A DNA stretch of 64,000 nt from Pseudomonas sp. Irchel 3E13 (GCF_900187455.1 NZ_FYDX01000001.1:310001-374000); one strand, 5' to 3'. Counted from the stretch's first letter, positions 53,601-62,255 are shown. The notes: generated by a model from the letters alone, not told the origin. Program-made: numbers and translations.

Positions 53601-54768
53601 CCAGCGGGTGTTGGAACTCGTGCGGGTCGCTTGAGAAATGCCCGAGGGCATTGACGATCTTGTCCAGGTAGCTGCCATCCGTTGGCAAGCTGCCCACCAC
53701 TTCGTGCAACACCGTGCCAAAGCGCATGTTCAGCACAATGACCTCGAAATCCTTGGCCCACGCATTGTCGGCGCCGTAGGCCAGGACGATCCGCTTGTCG
53801 TGCGGGTCGGACTCGCTGACGAAGGCGGCGAACGCGTCGGCGCCGACGACATGATCCTGGCTGCCCAACAACGGCAGGCTCATCGGTACGGACCAACTGC
53901 CGTCCAGGGTGCGATACGCCAGGTTGACGCTGTAGCGCGAGACCTCTTCGAACAGGCCGGGAATGTCGGCACGCCGCGCCGGTATCGGTTTCTGCTCCAG
54001 GCGGTGCTCGATCCAGGCCACGTGCAGGCGCCCTTCGATCACCAGCGGACGGATGTGCAGCACGCTGTGCCCCTTGGGAATCTCGACCGGCAACCACTCG
54101 CTCCAGGCCGTCGGGCTCAGGTAATCGTCGGCACGGGCAGCCGCGTCCTCGGCGGCGAAACGCACGCTGACCTTGCGCCAGTAGTAGGCGTGCGGCTCGA
54201 CGTTCTGCTGGCCGATCAGGTAGTACTCGGCGTGGCGGAAATCCATGCCGTCGATATAGCCGCTGAGCACGTCGAGGTTGCTGATGTGTTCGAACTTGCC
54301 AAGGTAATGCTGCAGCGCCTTTTGCACCGCGTCGGTGGAAATCCGGCTCTGGTTGATGTCATTGACGAACGCGCGGAAGCCCTGGGTCTGCTTGAGGCGC
54401 AAGCCCGGATCGATGTAGTTCTCCGGGTAGTCCTGGAGCATCTGGTTGGCGGCCCACACGGCGTACTCGCTTTTGCTCGATCGCCATTCCTGCTGCGCCT
54501 TGCTGTCGAACACGCCCTGGTAACCGGGCTCCATGCCATTGAGGATCGCGTGAAGGTACTGCTGGACACTGGCCATGCCCATGGCCACGCGGCTGGTGTC
54601 CACCTGCGCGCTGACCTGGTTGTCGATCAGCAGGAATTCGTAGAGGTCCTGCTCGGTGACCAGCCCCTGCCCGGCTGGCACCGTGTGTTGGGGCACGATC
54701 TGGCCGAGGTAATAGGCGACCAGGGCATCGCGATGGTCCTGTGCGAGGGTGCCGAACAGAGGGGTCAT
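50644..54768 (-). CDS. Tc toxin TcA subunit, C-terminal part (pore and TcB-binding)
   Basis: A 1374-aa protein equal to the C-terminal half of TcdA/TcA. An ABC_toxin_N-like helical region is at about 105-175 (NQMLQDYPENYIDPGLRLKQ). Neuraminidase-like and beta-rich regions follow. The long alpha-helical channel and coiled coil span about 890-1090 (with a hydrophobic VMQIAAGATQMGSFIATAF tip). The TcB-binding domain runs from about 1090 to the end (LGFELFARLFDDDYPGHFLR; RWELRFPHHG). In the assembled toxin it forms the pentameric pore that injects the TcC effector. It overlaps the N-terminal subunit gene by four bases (ATGA), so the two parts are meant to be made together. Confidence 0.9.
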   Translation of the reverse strand: MTPLFGTLAQDHRDALVAYYLGQIVPQHTVPAGQGLVTEQDLYEFLLIDNQVSAQVDTSRVAMGMASVQQYLHAILNGMEPGYQGVFDSKAQQEWRSSKSEYAVWAANQMLQDYPENYIDPGLRLKQTQGFRAFVNDINQSRISTDAVQKALQHYLGKFEHISNLDVLSGYIDGMDFRHAEYYLIGQQNVEPHAYYWRKVSVRFAAEDAAARADDYLSPTAWSEWLPVEIPKGHSVLHIRPLVIEGRLHVAWIEHRLEQKPIPARRADIPGLFEEVSRYSVNLAYRTLDGSWSVPMSLPLLGSQDHVVGADAFAAFVSESDPHDKRIVLAYGADNAWAKDFEVIVLNMRFGTVLHEVVGSLPTDGSYLDKIVNALGHFSSDPHEFQHPLATDRAAHTSVHRDPDGEHNEPGPHNAKLSLWAGFGQATDGSYLLLCQGICDLLLMGWDGEYWQLRRGVLRITYHPSQGAEQTLEQEVLLNGGAQMRLMQIPLGRDFDAIPPVLALSFSLGPDDIHGVVQFAVEVGALATARPSIVVQPDGSQFLDLAALDLQGLRYVRLNTLFAKDLVARAMVSVDALLSWDTQHIEEPPLPGSSASQLMDFHGANGRYFWELFFHIPHAVAWRLHHEFDYLAAEQWLNYLFNPQARIKPTHPPSPFYWSVRPLEEEGRGEYEVDGITDPDAICYSQPVHYRKAIFAFYVRNLLAYGDLLYRRLTRDALTEAQLMYTRALNLLGPKPDNRTVGRWEPVNLEQAAEPDSALLAGIDATLPQALSLHLPVSSGPWLELLDSPRFRLPVNTELLELWDQLASRLNNLRNNRTLDGKPLMVPLYAPALDPKDLLRAQNSGSGLVQRSVGSLAPIPPFRFRALLPRLQNAVETLGRFGEQVRLYREMKDRALQEELQQSHVLELSQFSIQLQGAALEHAEAGLLALEASRRVIDKRLGHFQALAAENISSTEQHVMDSYLTSTILGTSAQVMQIAAGATQMGSFIATAFGGGHIRVGAAVLAASEGLDMVAAITRTAADRLGVTEQYRRRLEEWTLQRDLAEAELGAIDEQIAGQRTAIEMARIQLAQVRKGEQQSQDYYRFLKTRSTNADLYQWLLGQMSTFYFQAYDAVVALCLNGEACWQYEMGDYQTRFIQPNVWFDNYYGLTAGDALRLQLLRMESAYLKRFERRQELVRTFSLKALFDSQSYPETSWAAVLEELAEGESGSLGFELFARLFDDDYPGHFLRQLVSVSVTLPGLVGPYQDVRAVLTQISSRTVLKADPRAMNHLYGKPDSDTRHILYNPRASQSICLSRGLDDHGVFQLDFNDERYLPFEGTGALSRWELRFPHHGSAQQQVLLQSLTDIIVQVRYTALDGGPDFAAHVEGLLGG

Positions 54769-57700
54769 GATGCATCTCCCGAAGGCAGGTCGTCAGTGAT
54801 GGGGAATTCGGTCGGACCCAGCAGGTACAGGCGTTGACTCGTGGGGAATGACAATCCGATCTCCAGGCTGCCGGGCACCGGTGTCGACAGCCAGACGCTC
54901 GACCCTTGCACACGCCGTGGGTCGCCCTTGAACGTGACGGGATTGAGTGCGCCGCCCTCTATCCTGAAAAAGCCGTACCAGGTGTTGGTTGAGCCGAACA
55001 CTTGCTGCTCACGCCGGAAAAACTCCACCGACGCCTTGACCTTGCTGGCATCAAGGTCGAGCTGGAGACTCGTATCCATGACCACGAACTCGCAGACGCG
55101 CACGTCCATTGTTTCGCTCACAGGCCCAAGGGCCAGGAGCATGGAGGAAGCTGCGCAATCGGCATTGCGGGTATCGACAGTCAGAACGATGTCGCCCTTC
55201 TGATCACTCAAACCATCGCAGGTGTACAGCGCGCCCTTCAGGTTCAGATTTGGCGCCAGCAAGCCCACACCGCTGATGCCCCCGGACGCATCGCTGACAT
55301 TCAGAACGAAGCGGTGAACGCTGCCATGGTCCAGCAGATAGTCACCGTCCAGTTCGATCAGCGCGTCCGACGGCGTTGCCGTGACGGTAATCCGGGCGGC
55401 CTTGCTGAGCGGTTCCGGTTCGATGCTGTTCGCCACCAGGTGCAGGCGTTTCTCCAGGCCATCGACCGGTTCGAAGGTGCAATGGGGCTTCAGGGCCCCC
55501 GGCCCGCCAAACACAACGGGGTAGTAAATCCACACCCGTCCGGCGCTGTCGGTGTGCAAGGCGCTATCGGCGCTATGGGTCGCCCCGCGGACCGTCAGGC
55601 GCAAGGTATTGGCCGTCTCACGAACACTCGGCGCGGCGTTGCCATTCAAGCGCCGCAGGTAGCCGGACAACCCTGCGTAGGAAGCAAGTTCGTTGCTGTC
55701 CAGGGCGAAACGCAACGTGCCGAGGGTCAGGTCCACGACCTCCCGCAGACGAACCCGCAGGACCAGCGTCACGCCAAGGTTCGACAGCACGTTCAGCACG
55801 ACTTCGTTGTTGTACGGGTCGCTGTTGGCCTCGAAGGCGGCTCGCGTGGCGTCGATGCTCAACAGCACTTCCCCTTTGGCATCGCAGTCCACCGGGCTGC
55901 CCATCGGCGGGTCGAGTTGCAGGCCAAGGCGCGAGGGATCGGCGCCGCTGCCGAGGCTGAATGTCAGGCGGCAATCGGCGTCACCCGAACCGTCGCTGCG
56001 CACGGCGCGGATCAGCACGCCGCCGGCAAAACCAAGGTCCACGGCGAACGTCTCCGCCGCCCCCACCACCGGCAAGAGCCCGGCACTGTCATCGGCGATA
56101 TGGGCCGTGAGCTGGTCATGTGCGCTGACCACCCGGACCTTGTAGTCGAACACGTCATCTTCGCGAATCGAACGTACCTGGATGGTGTGCTCACCCAGCT
56201 CGGCCTGGGTGAAGTGACGCTGATACTCGGCCTTGCCATAGCGGTCGGTGGCGGTGGTCGCCAGCAATTGCTCGCCTTCCCACCAGGTGACCGGATAACC
56301 CGCCGCTTCCGGCATCAGTCCGACCTCGAAGTGGGCCGGCCTGCTTTGATAAATGACGAAGTCCTGCTCTTCCGGATACATGTAGAACAGCCTTGGCAGT
56401 TCGTGCACCGTCACCGCATCGGAGGTCAGTGTCTGCAAGGGCACGTCCTTCACCTCGGCATTGACCGTCACCCGCACCTGACCGGTCACGGCACTGAGGA
56501 AGGTGATACTGGCAATGCCCTGCGCATCGGTCAGGCTGTGCGCCGGGTCTTCGACAAAGCCGCCGAGGTCCGCGGTCCAGTCCACCGAGGCGCCGGCCAC
56601 CGGGCTGCCGTCGAGGTTGACCACCCGGCAGGTCACGGTCACTTCCTGGGTGGTCGCCGCCGGGCCGCTGAAGCGCACGTACTGGAAGTACGGCTGTTCA
56701 AGGAAGGTGACCGGTTCGAAACGCTCGCGCTCGCCGTTGCTGGCGAAATCGACGATGACCAGCGCCAGGCCCGATGACAGGCTGCGCAGTCCCGCACGGC
56801 TGAAACCCTGGGCGTCGGTGCGGGTCTGCGGGCGCTCGAACGTGCCGAGGTCGGTGCTCCACGCCAACACCCGGTCCCGCCCTGGGTTGTCGTACTTGTC
56901 GAGCAACTGCAGATGAAAGCTGATGGTTTGCAGATTGCCGGCCAGCGCCTCGGTCGGCTCGCAGACAGGGTCCTTGAAGCGCAGCGAGGCCTCATCGCAG
57001 TCGATGTGAATCAACGGCGCCAGAATCCGCCGGTCCAGGCCGAAGCGCGCAATCACCTGGGCCACGCCCATTTCTCCGGCGGCCAGCAGTTCGACGCTGA
57101 CCTGGCCGTTTTCGTCGGTACTGGTCGAGGATGGCGCGTGCAACTGGCCCAGGCTGCTTTCCCAGGTGACCGTGATGTCGGCCATCGGCTGGCCGAGAAA
57201 GTTCTTCACGGTCAGCAGGCACAGGGCCTTCTCACCGGAGCCCGCCACCAGTTGCTGGGTGTCCACGACAATCCAGGAGGCCTCGCTTTGCCCGAGTTCG
57301 CCCTGGTCCACACCGACCTGATCCTGCAGATGCCCGGTCAGGCTGCTCAGGGCGCCCTCGGCAGCATTGCGGTAGTGCTCGCGCGAGCTGTTGCTGCGCA
57401 GCCGGCTCAGGGCAATGGCCGCGCTGCTGCCCAGTTGCAGGGTCTGGCAGGCCTGGCGCACGCGCACCAGGTGGTCCAGTTGGCGCACCGTGGTGACGAA
57501 GCCGGTGGCGGTGATCTCCGCCATCGTCTCCAGCACATCGCGAATGCCGAAACCGGTGAACAGCGCGATCTTGCCGGCAGCATCCTCACGAATCATCAGC
57601 AGGTCCTGCTCGCTCAGGTCCGGCGGCAGGCTGTTGACCAGCTTCAGGTAATCGAGAATCGCCTGTTCGCCCTGGCGGGTCCGCTCCAGCAGCGCACGGT

Positions 57701-60323
57701 ATTGCACCAGCACATGCAGCCGGGAAAAGCTGATGTCGGCCGCATCTGGGCCGGGCTCGCCCGCCGCATCAAACCACTCCGGGTGGGCGATGTAGCTGCG
57801 CAAGGCCAGCGGGCTGAGGGACAGGTGCTCGACGATGCCCATGCGGTGAGTCAGGCGCGCCAGCAACGCCAGGACCTCGTCGCCCACCGGCACCGGCAAT
57901 GGCGTCGGGTCGCTGCCGTCGAACAGACGCAACACCTCCTGAAGCAACTGATAGCTGTTGCCGCCGGTCCAGACCAGCAACTCGCGGCTCAGTTCGGCGC
58001 TGCCGCCCAGGGTGTTGGCCAGTGATTCCCAGACCAGGCTCTGCTGCGCGGCGCGGGCGCCCATCACCAACTGGAACAGGCGCACCAGCAGCTCCGGTGC
58101 CGGGGACAATTCCAGGTTGTCGATGATGATCTGCAACCGCGCCTTGAGGGCCTCTTCATAGGCATCGGTGTTGCGGTAGCCGGGCAACTCGCGAACCAGT
58201 CCCTGCGCCGAGACGAAGTGATCGAGCTGCTGCAACCAGTCGATGGGCACCGGATGATCGATCCCCGCCTCCATGGGCACGCCAGCATCGATGAAGGTCG
58301 TCTCGCTGAGGATCGCCGGCAACATGCGTCCGTTGATCTGCTTGAGCAGATCGAGCTCACGGTCGCTGGCCGCGGCGACCGGCGCCAGCGGCATCAGGTG
58401 CTGGTACAGCCACGCGACCGTCAGGTCGTTGTCGCGGCACCACTGCACCGTGTCGGTCAGCGACTGGATCACGCTGAGGGTATCGCTCAGGTGCGTGTGC
58501 TGGTGCACCGCCAGTTCAGGCCGGATCAGCCGGGACACGTATTGATGGCCGCGCTGGCCGATCAGTTGCAACAGCGCGATCGCCTCGATGCTGCTCAGCC
58601 CGAGCAAGGCCGGCAAGCGCGTCAGGCGGTAGAAGGCCGACACCACCGCCGGCGACCAATGCAACTGCTGGCGCACCGTGCCGTCCAGCAACTGCTGCTC
58701 GCCAAGCGTCTGGGCAATGTAACGGGCGACGTACAGGTAAGTCTCGAAGCTGATCCCCAGGGCGCTGCACAGGTGATGGACCTTGCGGTACTGCGCCTCG
58801 GTGGACGGCGCGATGTCAAAGACACTGTCGTCCAGCAGCAAGGGTTCGCTGAACAGCGTCGGGTCGTTGAACACCCGGTCGAGCTGCGCCACCTCGCTGC
58901 CCAGCGCGTACAGCGCCAGGCCGTTCAACAGGGCGGCGAAGTCCTCGGCGCTGACCTTGAAATCACGCCGCAGCCGACAGAACAGGCCCAACGCCCTTAG
59001 GGTGTTCTCGCTGATGTCCGCGCCGCGCCCCGCTTCGCCATGCTCGGCCAGCAGCGCCGCATCGAGCAGACGGTCGGTTTCACCCAGCGCCAGGCCCAGC
59101 CCGCGCGACAGGCGAATGACCCGCTGCATGCGGTCGAAATGGTCCTCGGTCCAGTCGGTCAGCGTGTGCCTGCCGTCTTTGCTGACCAGTGAAATCACCG
59201 GTTCCTGGCCGGCGTTGATGTAGGTCGAGCCAAAGCGCGCCGGACTCGCCGGCGCCAGCCCCGGGACGTTGGGCGAGGCCGTCGGCGCATGGTGTTCGAT
59301 CGACAGCAGCGACGCCACGGAGTCCTGGTCAAGGGTGGTGCGCAGGCTGAACGCGCTCAGGTCCAGCAGATCCTTGGCCGCATCCACGCCGTAATGACGC
59401 ATGAAAAACCCGCTCTGGGCGGCGTGTACCGATTCGCGCAACAGCGTGCGCGGGTGGGTCCGGGTCTGCACCGAGCGCGTGCTCGCCCGCCTGGCGCCAC
59501 GCGGGAAGTAAGGACTCTCCAGCAACAAGGCTCGCAGTTCCGGCCCCATGGCCATGTCCATTTGCAGGGCATCGTCGGAACGCTGCGAATGCAGCCCGCC
59601 CTGGCAGAAGTACGGAAAGTCCGGGTCCAACTCGCGGATAAGGTCACCCAGGCCATAGTCTTCACGCTGCAGCACCGCACGAATCTGCGACAGGTAACGC
59701 TCGAACGGCAGCGTGAACGGGTAGCGCGTTTCGGCCAGGGCATCGTCCACCGTGCGGTCTTTCTGGTTATGGTCGTCCAGGTGTTTGCGGGCCGCATGCT
59801 CGAGGATGCCGTTGACGATGCCGATGGTTGGCTCGACCCGCTCGAACGCCTGGTTGTCCAGCATCAAGGCGGCGAGGTCCGGGCGGCGCTGCGCCAGGAT
59901 GATGGCCTGGTCATTGGCCATCGGCTCGATGACCGTGGTCACCCATTGGTACAACGCCACGAGGTAGGCCACGGGCGAGGTCGTCGCTTCGATGGCGCCG
60001 GGCAGGCAGTTATCCCCCCAACTGGGCTGGAACTGGCTTTCAAAGGTCGGCCCGTCCACCAGCGCGCGCAGGCCGGTGCGCCAGGGCTCACTGGCGGAGA
60101 CGCTGCCGGTCAGCCGCTGTTCGCGGTAGTGCCGCGCTGCCAGCACCGCCAGGGTGCTGGCGCGCTGGTGCAGCGCGCGCGCCTCGTCACCGGCTAGGTC
60201 CGGTCGCCGCGCCATCAGTTGTTCCACGGTCCCGCGAGCAATGCTGAACGCGGAATCGAGTCCCGTCTGTAACAGGTCCCGTGGCTGAGCAGCAGGTGCG
60301 GAAACACGGGAGCGCCGGGGCAT
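54765..60323 (-). CDS. Tc toxin TcA subunit, N-terminal part with Ig-like array
   Basis: An 1852-aa protein corresponding to the N-terminal half of TcA. A VRP1-like (Salmonella virulence plasmid 28.1-kDa A protein) region is at about residues 65-330 (LPGAIEATTSPVAYLVALYQ), followed by a large helical shell to about 1000. The last 800 residues are beta-sandwich units of the bacterial Ig (Big_1) type. They recur at about 1020, 1125, 1225, 1320, 1420, 1560 and 1660, with DENGQVSVELLA, DAQGFSRAGLRS and DAQGIASITF as the repeated strand signature. The array probably serves host-cell binding. The ATG at 60323 has GGAG 8 nt upstream. Confidence 0.88.
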   Translation of the reverse strand: MPRRSRVSAPAAQPRDLLQTGLDSAFSIARGTVEQLMARRPDLAGDEARALHQRASTLAVLAARHYREQRLTGSVSASEPWRTGLRALVDGPTFESQFQPSWGDNCLPGAIEATTSPVAYLVALYQWVTTVIEPMANDQAIILAQRRPDLAALMLDNQAFERVEPTIGIVNGILEHAARKHLDDHNQKDRTVDDALAETRYPFTLPFERYLSQIRAVLQREDYGLGDLIRELDPDFPYFCQGGLHSQRSDDALQMDMAMGPELRALLLESPYFPRGARRASTRSVQTRTHPRTLLRESVHAAQSGFFMRHYGVDAAKDLLDLSAFSLRTTLDQDSVASLLSIEHHAPTASPNVPGLAPASPARFGSTYINAGQEPVISLVSKDGRHTLTDWTEDHFDRMQRVIRLSRGLGLALGETDRLLDAALLAEHGEAGRGADISENTLRALGLFCRLRRDFKVSAEDFAALLNGLALYALGSEVAQLDRVFNDPTLFSEPLLLDDSVFDIAPSTEAQYRKVHHLCSALGISFETYLYVARYIAQTLGEQQLLDGTVRQQLHWSPAVVSAFYRLTRLPALLGLSSIEAIALLQLIGQRGHQYVSRLIRPELAVHQHTHLSDTLSVIQSLTDTVQWCRDNDLTVAWLYQHLMPLAPVAAASDRELDLLKQINGRMLPAILSETTFIDAGVPMEAGIDHPVPIDWLQQLDHFVSAQGLVRELPGYRNTDAYEEALKARLQIIIDNLELSPAPELLVRLFQLVMGARAAQQSLVWESLANTLGGSAELSRELLVWTGGNSYQLLQEVLRLFDGSDPTPLPVPVGDEVLALLARLTHRMGIVEHLSLSPLALRSYIAHPEWFDAAGEPGPDAADISFSRLHVLVQYRALLERTRQGEQAILDYLKLVNSLPPDLSEQDLLMIREDAAGKIALFTGFGIRDVLETMAEITATGFVTTVRQLDHLVRVRQACQTLQLGSSAAIALSRLRSNSSREHYRNAAEGALSSLTGHLQDQVGVDQGELGQSEASWIVVDTQQLVAGSGEKALCLLTVKNFLGQPMADITVTWESSLGQLHAPSSTSTDENGQVSVELLAAGEMGVAQVIARFGLDRRILAPLIHIDCDEASLRFKDPVCEPTEALAGNLQTISFHLQLLDKYDNPGRDRVLAWSTDLGTFERPQTRTDAQGFSRAGLRSLSSGLALVIVDFASNGERERFEPVTFLEQPYFQYVRFSGPAATTQEVTVTCRVVNLDGSPVAGASVDWTADLGGFVEDPAHSLTDAQGIASITFLSAVTGQVRVTVNAEVKDVPLQTLTSDAVTVHELPRLFYMYPEEQDFVIYQSRPAHFEVGLMPEAAGYPVTWWEGEQLLATTATDRYGKAEYQRHFTQAELGEHTIQVRSIREDDVFDYKVRVVSAHDQLTAHIADDSAGLLPVVGAAETFAVDLGFAGGVLIRAVRSDGSGDADCRLTFSLGSGADPSRLGLQLDPPMGSPVDCDAKGEVLLSIDATRAAFEANSDPYNNEVVLNVLSNLGVTLVLRVRLREVVDLTLGTLRFALDSNELASYAGLSGYLRRLNGNAAPSVRETANTLRLTVRGATHSADSALHTDSAGRVWIYYPVVFGGPGALKPHCTFEPVDGLEKRLHLVANSIEPEPLSKAARITVTATPSDALIELDGDYLLDHGSVHRFVLNVSDASGGISGVGLLAPNLNLKGALYTCDGLSDQKGDIVLTVDTRNADCAASSMLLALGPVSETMDVRVCEFVVMDTSLQLDLDASKVKASVEFFRREQQVFGSTNTWYGFFRIEGGALNPVTFKGDPRRVQGSSVWLSTPVPGSLEIGLSFPTSQRLYLLGPTEFPITDDLPSGDAS

Positions 60324-60394
60324 GAGGTGTTCTCCTTCGGTAGAGGAACGGCGCCAACTGGGCCGCCCTCCGCCGAAACTAACCAGAGATTGAT

Positions 60395-60421
60395 TTTCCG
60401 ACTACTGACAGAAATAACAGG
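60395..60421 (-). promoter_or_regulatory. Tc promoter motif, TcA copy
   Basis: On the minus strand, CCTGTTATTTCTGTCAGT (60404-60421) and CGGAAA (60395-60400) repeat the TcB motif (43071-43097) with three different bases in the 3-bp gap. It lies about 72 bp upstream of the TcA start. The second inverted arm present at TcB (CTGACAG) is missing, so the conserved part is the 27-bp block itself. Confidence 0.6.
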
Positions 60422-60530
60422 TGCTGGCCCGGAAGGCGCTGGCACAGGGCCAGGCGGGCGGGATAACCTGCGTTTTTTTTCGACTGGACCGTGTCCCGGC
60501 GCGATCCCGCGCAGCCCGCACCTGAGAGCA

Positions 60531-60757
60531 TGGGTATCTACACATCTTTCGGTCATGTGATGGCTGGAAGTCGCTTGTCATAAGACCGAGTAATGGCCAC
60601 CAGGCGCATGTCGGGAATTTTCTAGCGCTCTCAAGATCGAGCGCCGCGCGGGCGGCGCTCGATCTTGAGAGCGCTGAAAACCTTTCGGCTAGCGCCTGGT
60701 CGCCATTACCCAGTCTCCTGACTGGCAATCTTCGCCAACATGACCAGCTTCGGCCCG
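60531..60757. repeat. Composite repeat, copy D (short form without REP core)
   Basis: Two long imperfect arms meet directly in the hairpin CAAGATCGAGCGCCGC-GCGG-GCGGCGCTCGATCTTG (60632-60667). The left arm extends out through TAATGGCCACCAGGCGCATG to TCTACACATCTTTCGGTCAT (60538), and the right arm to CTGACTGGCA (60718-60727). The left arm matches the right flank of copy A in reverse, including the GATGTGTAGATACCCATG tail. It contains no REP or inner core, so it shows the outer shell of the family alone. It lies between the TcA promoter and a pseudogene. Confidence 0.72.
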
Positions 60758-60791
60758 CGTATCCACGTCGAACCGACCGCCGAGGTCAGCT

Positions 60792-61351
60792 TCACAGCGG
60801 CTCGCTGAGCACCCGGTTACGCCCGGCCTGCTTGGCCTGGTACATCAGCTCGTCGGCCCGTTTCAGCGCCTCGGCGAAATCCCCGCCGCCGGCGCAGCGA
60901 GCCACGCCGAGCGACACGGTGAAGTGGTTGCTGATCAGGGTGTGCAGGATGCCCTTCTCGCGCAGGTACACGGCGCCGCCGACAAAACCCAGGTAGCGCT
61001 TCTGCGCATCGAACACAGGGTGGGAAATGAACACCATCAGGTTGCCGGCGCTGGAGGTGTAGGCATCGCTGATCAACGGCACGCGGCTGTTGAGCGCGTG
61101 CTCGGCGCCGCTGGACGTCAGCGCCTGGCCATCGCGCTGTAGGCCAGTTGCTGCTGCGCCGAGAGCAGAAAGGCCTCGATGCTCGACGCCACCTTGGCGG
61201 CATAGGCACGGTTGGCCTCCAGCGCATTCTCCACCAGCACCTGATGCTGAACCTGCCGGGCCGCGTAAAAACTGTTGGCCAGGGTCACCCCGGCGGTAAC
61301 CAGGGCGAACAGCAGGATGAGCGTGCGCAGGTCGATGTGCTTGAAGGTCAT
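60792..61351 (-). pseudogene. Decayed membrane diguanylate cyclase (Cache-GGDEF) remnant
   Basis: The N-terminus (MTFKHIDLRTLILLFALVTA and about 55 more residues, 61118-61351) is a TM helix plus the start of a periplasmic sensor. A different frame then encodes SDAYTSSAGNLMVFISHPVF and GFVGGAVYLREKGILHTLIS, typical mid-Cache sequence. This frame jumps at 60905-60915 straight to SLGVARCAGGGDFAEALKRA and DELMYQAKQAGRNRVL, the very end of a GGDEF domain. So there is one frameshifting internal deletion and a second in-frame deletion of the rest of the sensor, TM2 and the GGDEF active site. No function is expected. Confidence 0.8.
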
Positions 61352-61725
61352 TGGGCCTCATCCGTGTCAGGTAAATCCTCAGAACGATAGATCACAAGCC
61401 GCGATGGAGCGCGCGCGGGCGGGGGACAGACAACGGAAACAGCCAGGAGTTTCTGACAGCTAGCGTCAGCCATTTCCCATAGGCAGCACAGGAGAATCGC
61501 CTGGAGCGAGGCGCGACATTATCGACAAATGAACGGATTCAAGGAGATGGATGCGCCGTCCTTGAAGAGCGTACTGGGTGCGTCAAAAACCGGAAAGTTG
61601 ACATTGAAGTGCCATCATCCACGCTTGAGTCCGCTACCGCACCCAAGGACGGGGTAACGGACACCCCTGGCAGCCGGCCATGGGTGCGGTCGCACACTGC
61701 CCATCACACCTCAAGGAGCAACACC
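61352..61725. other. Upstream region of the PixA-like gene, with a short palindrome
   Basis: About 370 bp without a gene. At 61453-61469 CTGAC-N7-GTCAG forms an inverted repeat. It is preceded by TTT, so TTTCTGACAGC resembles the TTTCTGTCAGT core of the two Tc promoter motifs. A TTGACA at about 61597 could be a -35 element but no good -10 follows. No repeat or RNA gene was recognised. Confidence 0.35.
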
Positions 61726-62241
61726 ATGTCTGGAACGACACAAACCGTCGACGTACTTCTGCTGGTCAACGCCGATCACCTGATTGCCAATCCAAGCGAC
61801 GTCCCCGGCGCGGTTTCGCTGGTAGTGAGCGACGATCTGGTGGACAAGGCAGCAACCGGCAATGAACTCGATGGCGGCAACGAGCTGTGGTTCGACGTCA
61901 AGCGCAATGACAACATCCGCTGGCGCGCGACCACCCTGTCGCGCAACTTCGACACCACTGCACTGATCACCAAGGTGACCCAGGGTCGCTCCCAACCGGG
62001 CTATGACGGGGCCATTTCGGATCCGACCTTCATCACCGTGTATGACGCGCCGGTGGCCTACCTGGCCGGCATCAACCCGATCAAGGTCGCCGGGAACAAA
62101 GTGACCTACACCGAGTGGCAAGCGACCGCCGAGAAGCCGGGCAAAATCTGGTACACGATTGAGTTCGTGCTGTTGAACCAGGAACTGCAACAAATCGGCG
62201 GCACCCATTCCTGGGACCCGTACATCACCATCACCGACTGA
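61726..62241 (+). CDS. PixA/AidA-family inclusion body protein
   Basis: A 171-aa soluble protein of the AidA/PixA family: TVDVLLLVNADHLIANP at the start, then NELWFDVKRNDNIRWRATTL and VYDAPVAYLAGINPIKV, ending GTHSWDPYITITD. Family members form cytoplasmic crystalline inclusions in Xenorhabdus and are quorum-sensing-regulated in Burkholderia and Ralstonia, with links to host association. The ATG at 61726 has AAGGAG 7 nt upstream; the longer frame from 61609 is not needed. It sits close to the Tc toxin locus, and a similar upstream motif hints at shared control. Confidence 0.85.
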   Translation: MSGTTQTVDVLLLVNADHLIANPSDVPGAVSLVVSDDLVDKAATGNELDGGNELWFDVKRNDNIRWRATTLSRNFDTTALITKVTQGRSQPGYDGAISDPTFITVYDAPVAYLAGINPIKVAGNKVTYTEWQATAEKPGKIWYTIEFVLLNQELQQIGGTHSWDPYITITD

Positions 62242-62255
62242 CCGCCTGCTGAAAC

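Noticed and set aside
54765..54768. The TcA split as a frameshift artefact
   Set aside because: The genes overlap by a clean ATGA, the upstream chain ends with a complete beta-rich domain, and split TcA genes are known. Kept as a real split, though raw reads would settle it.
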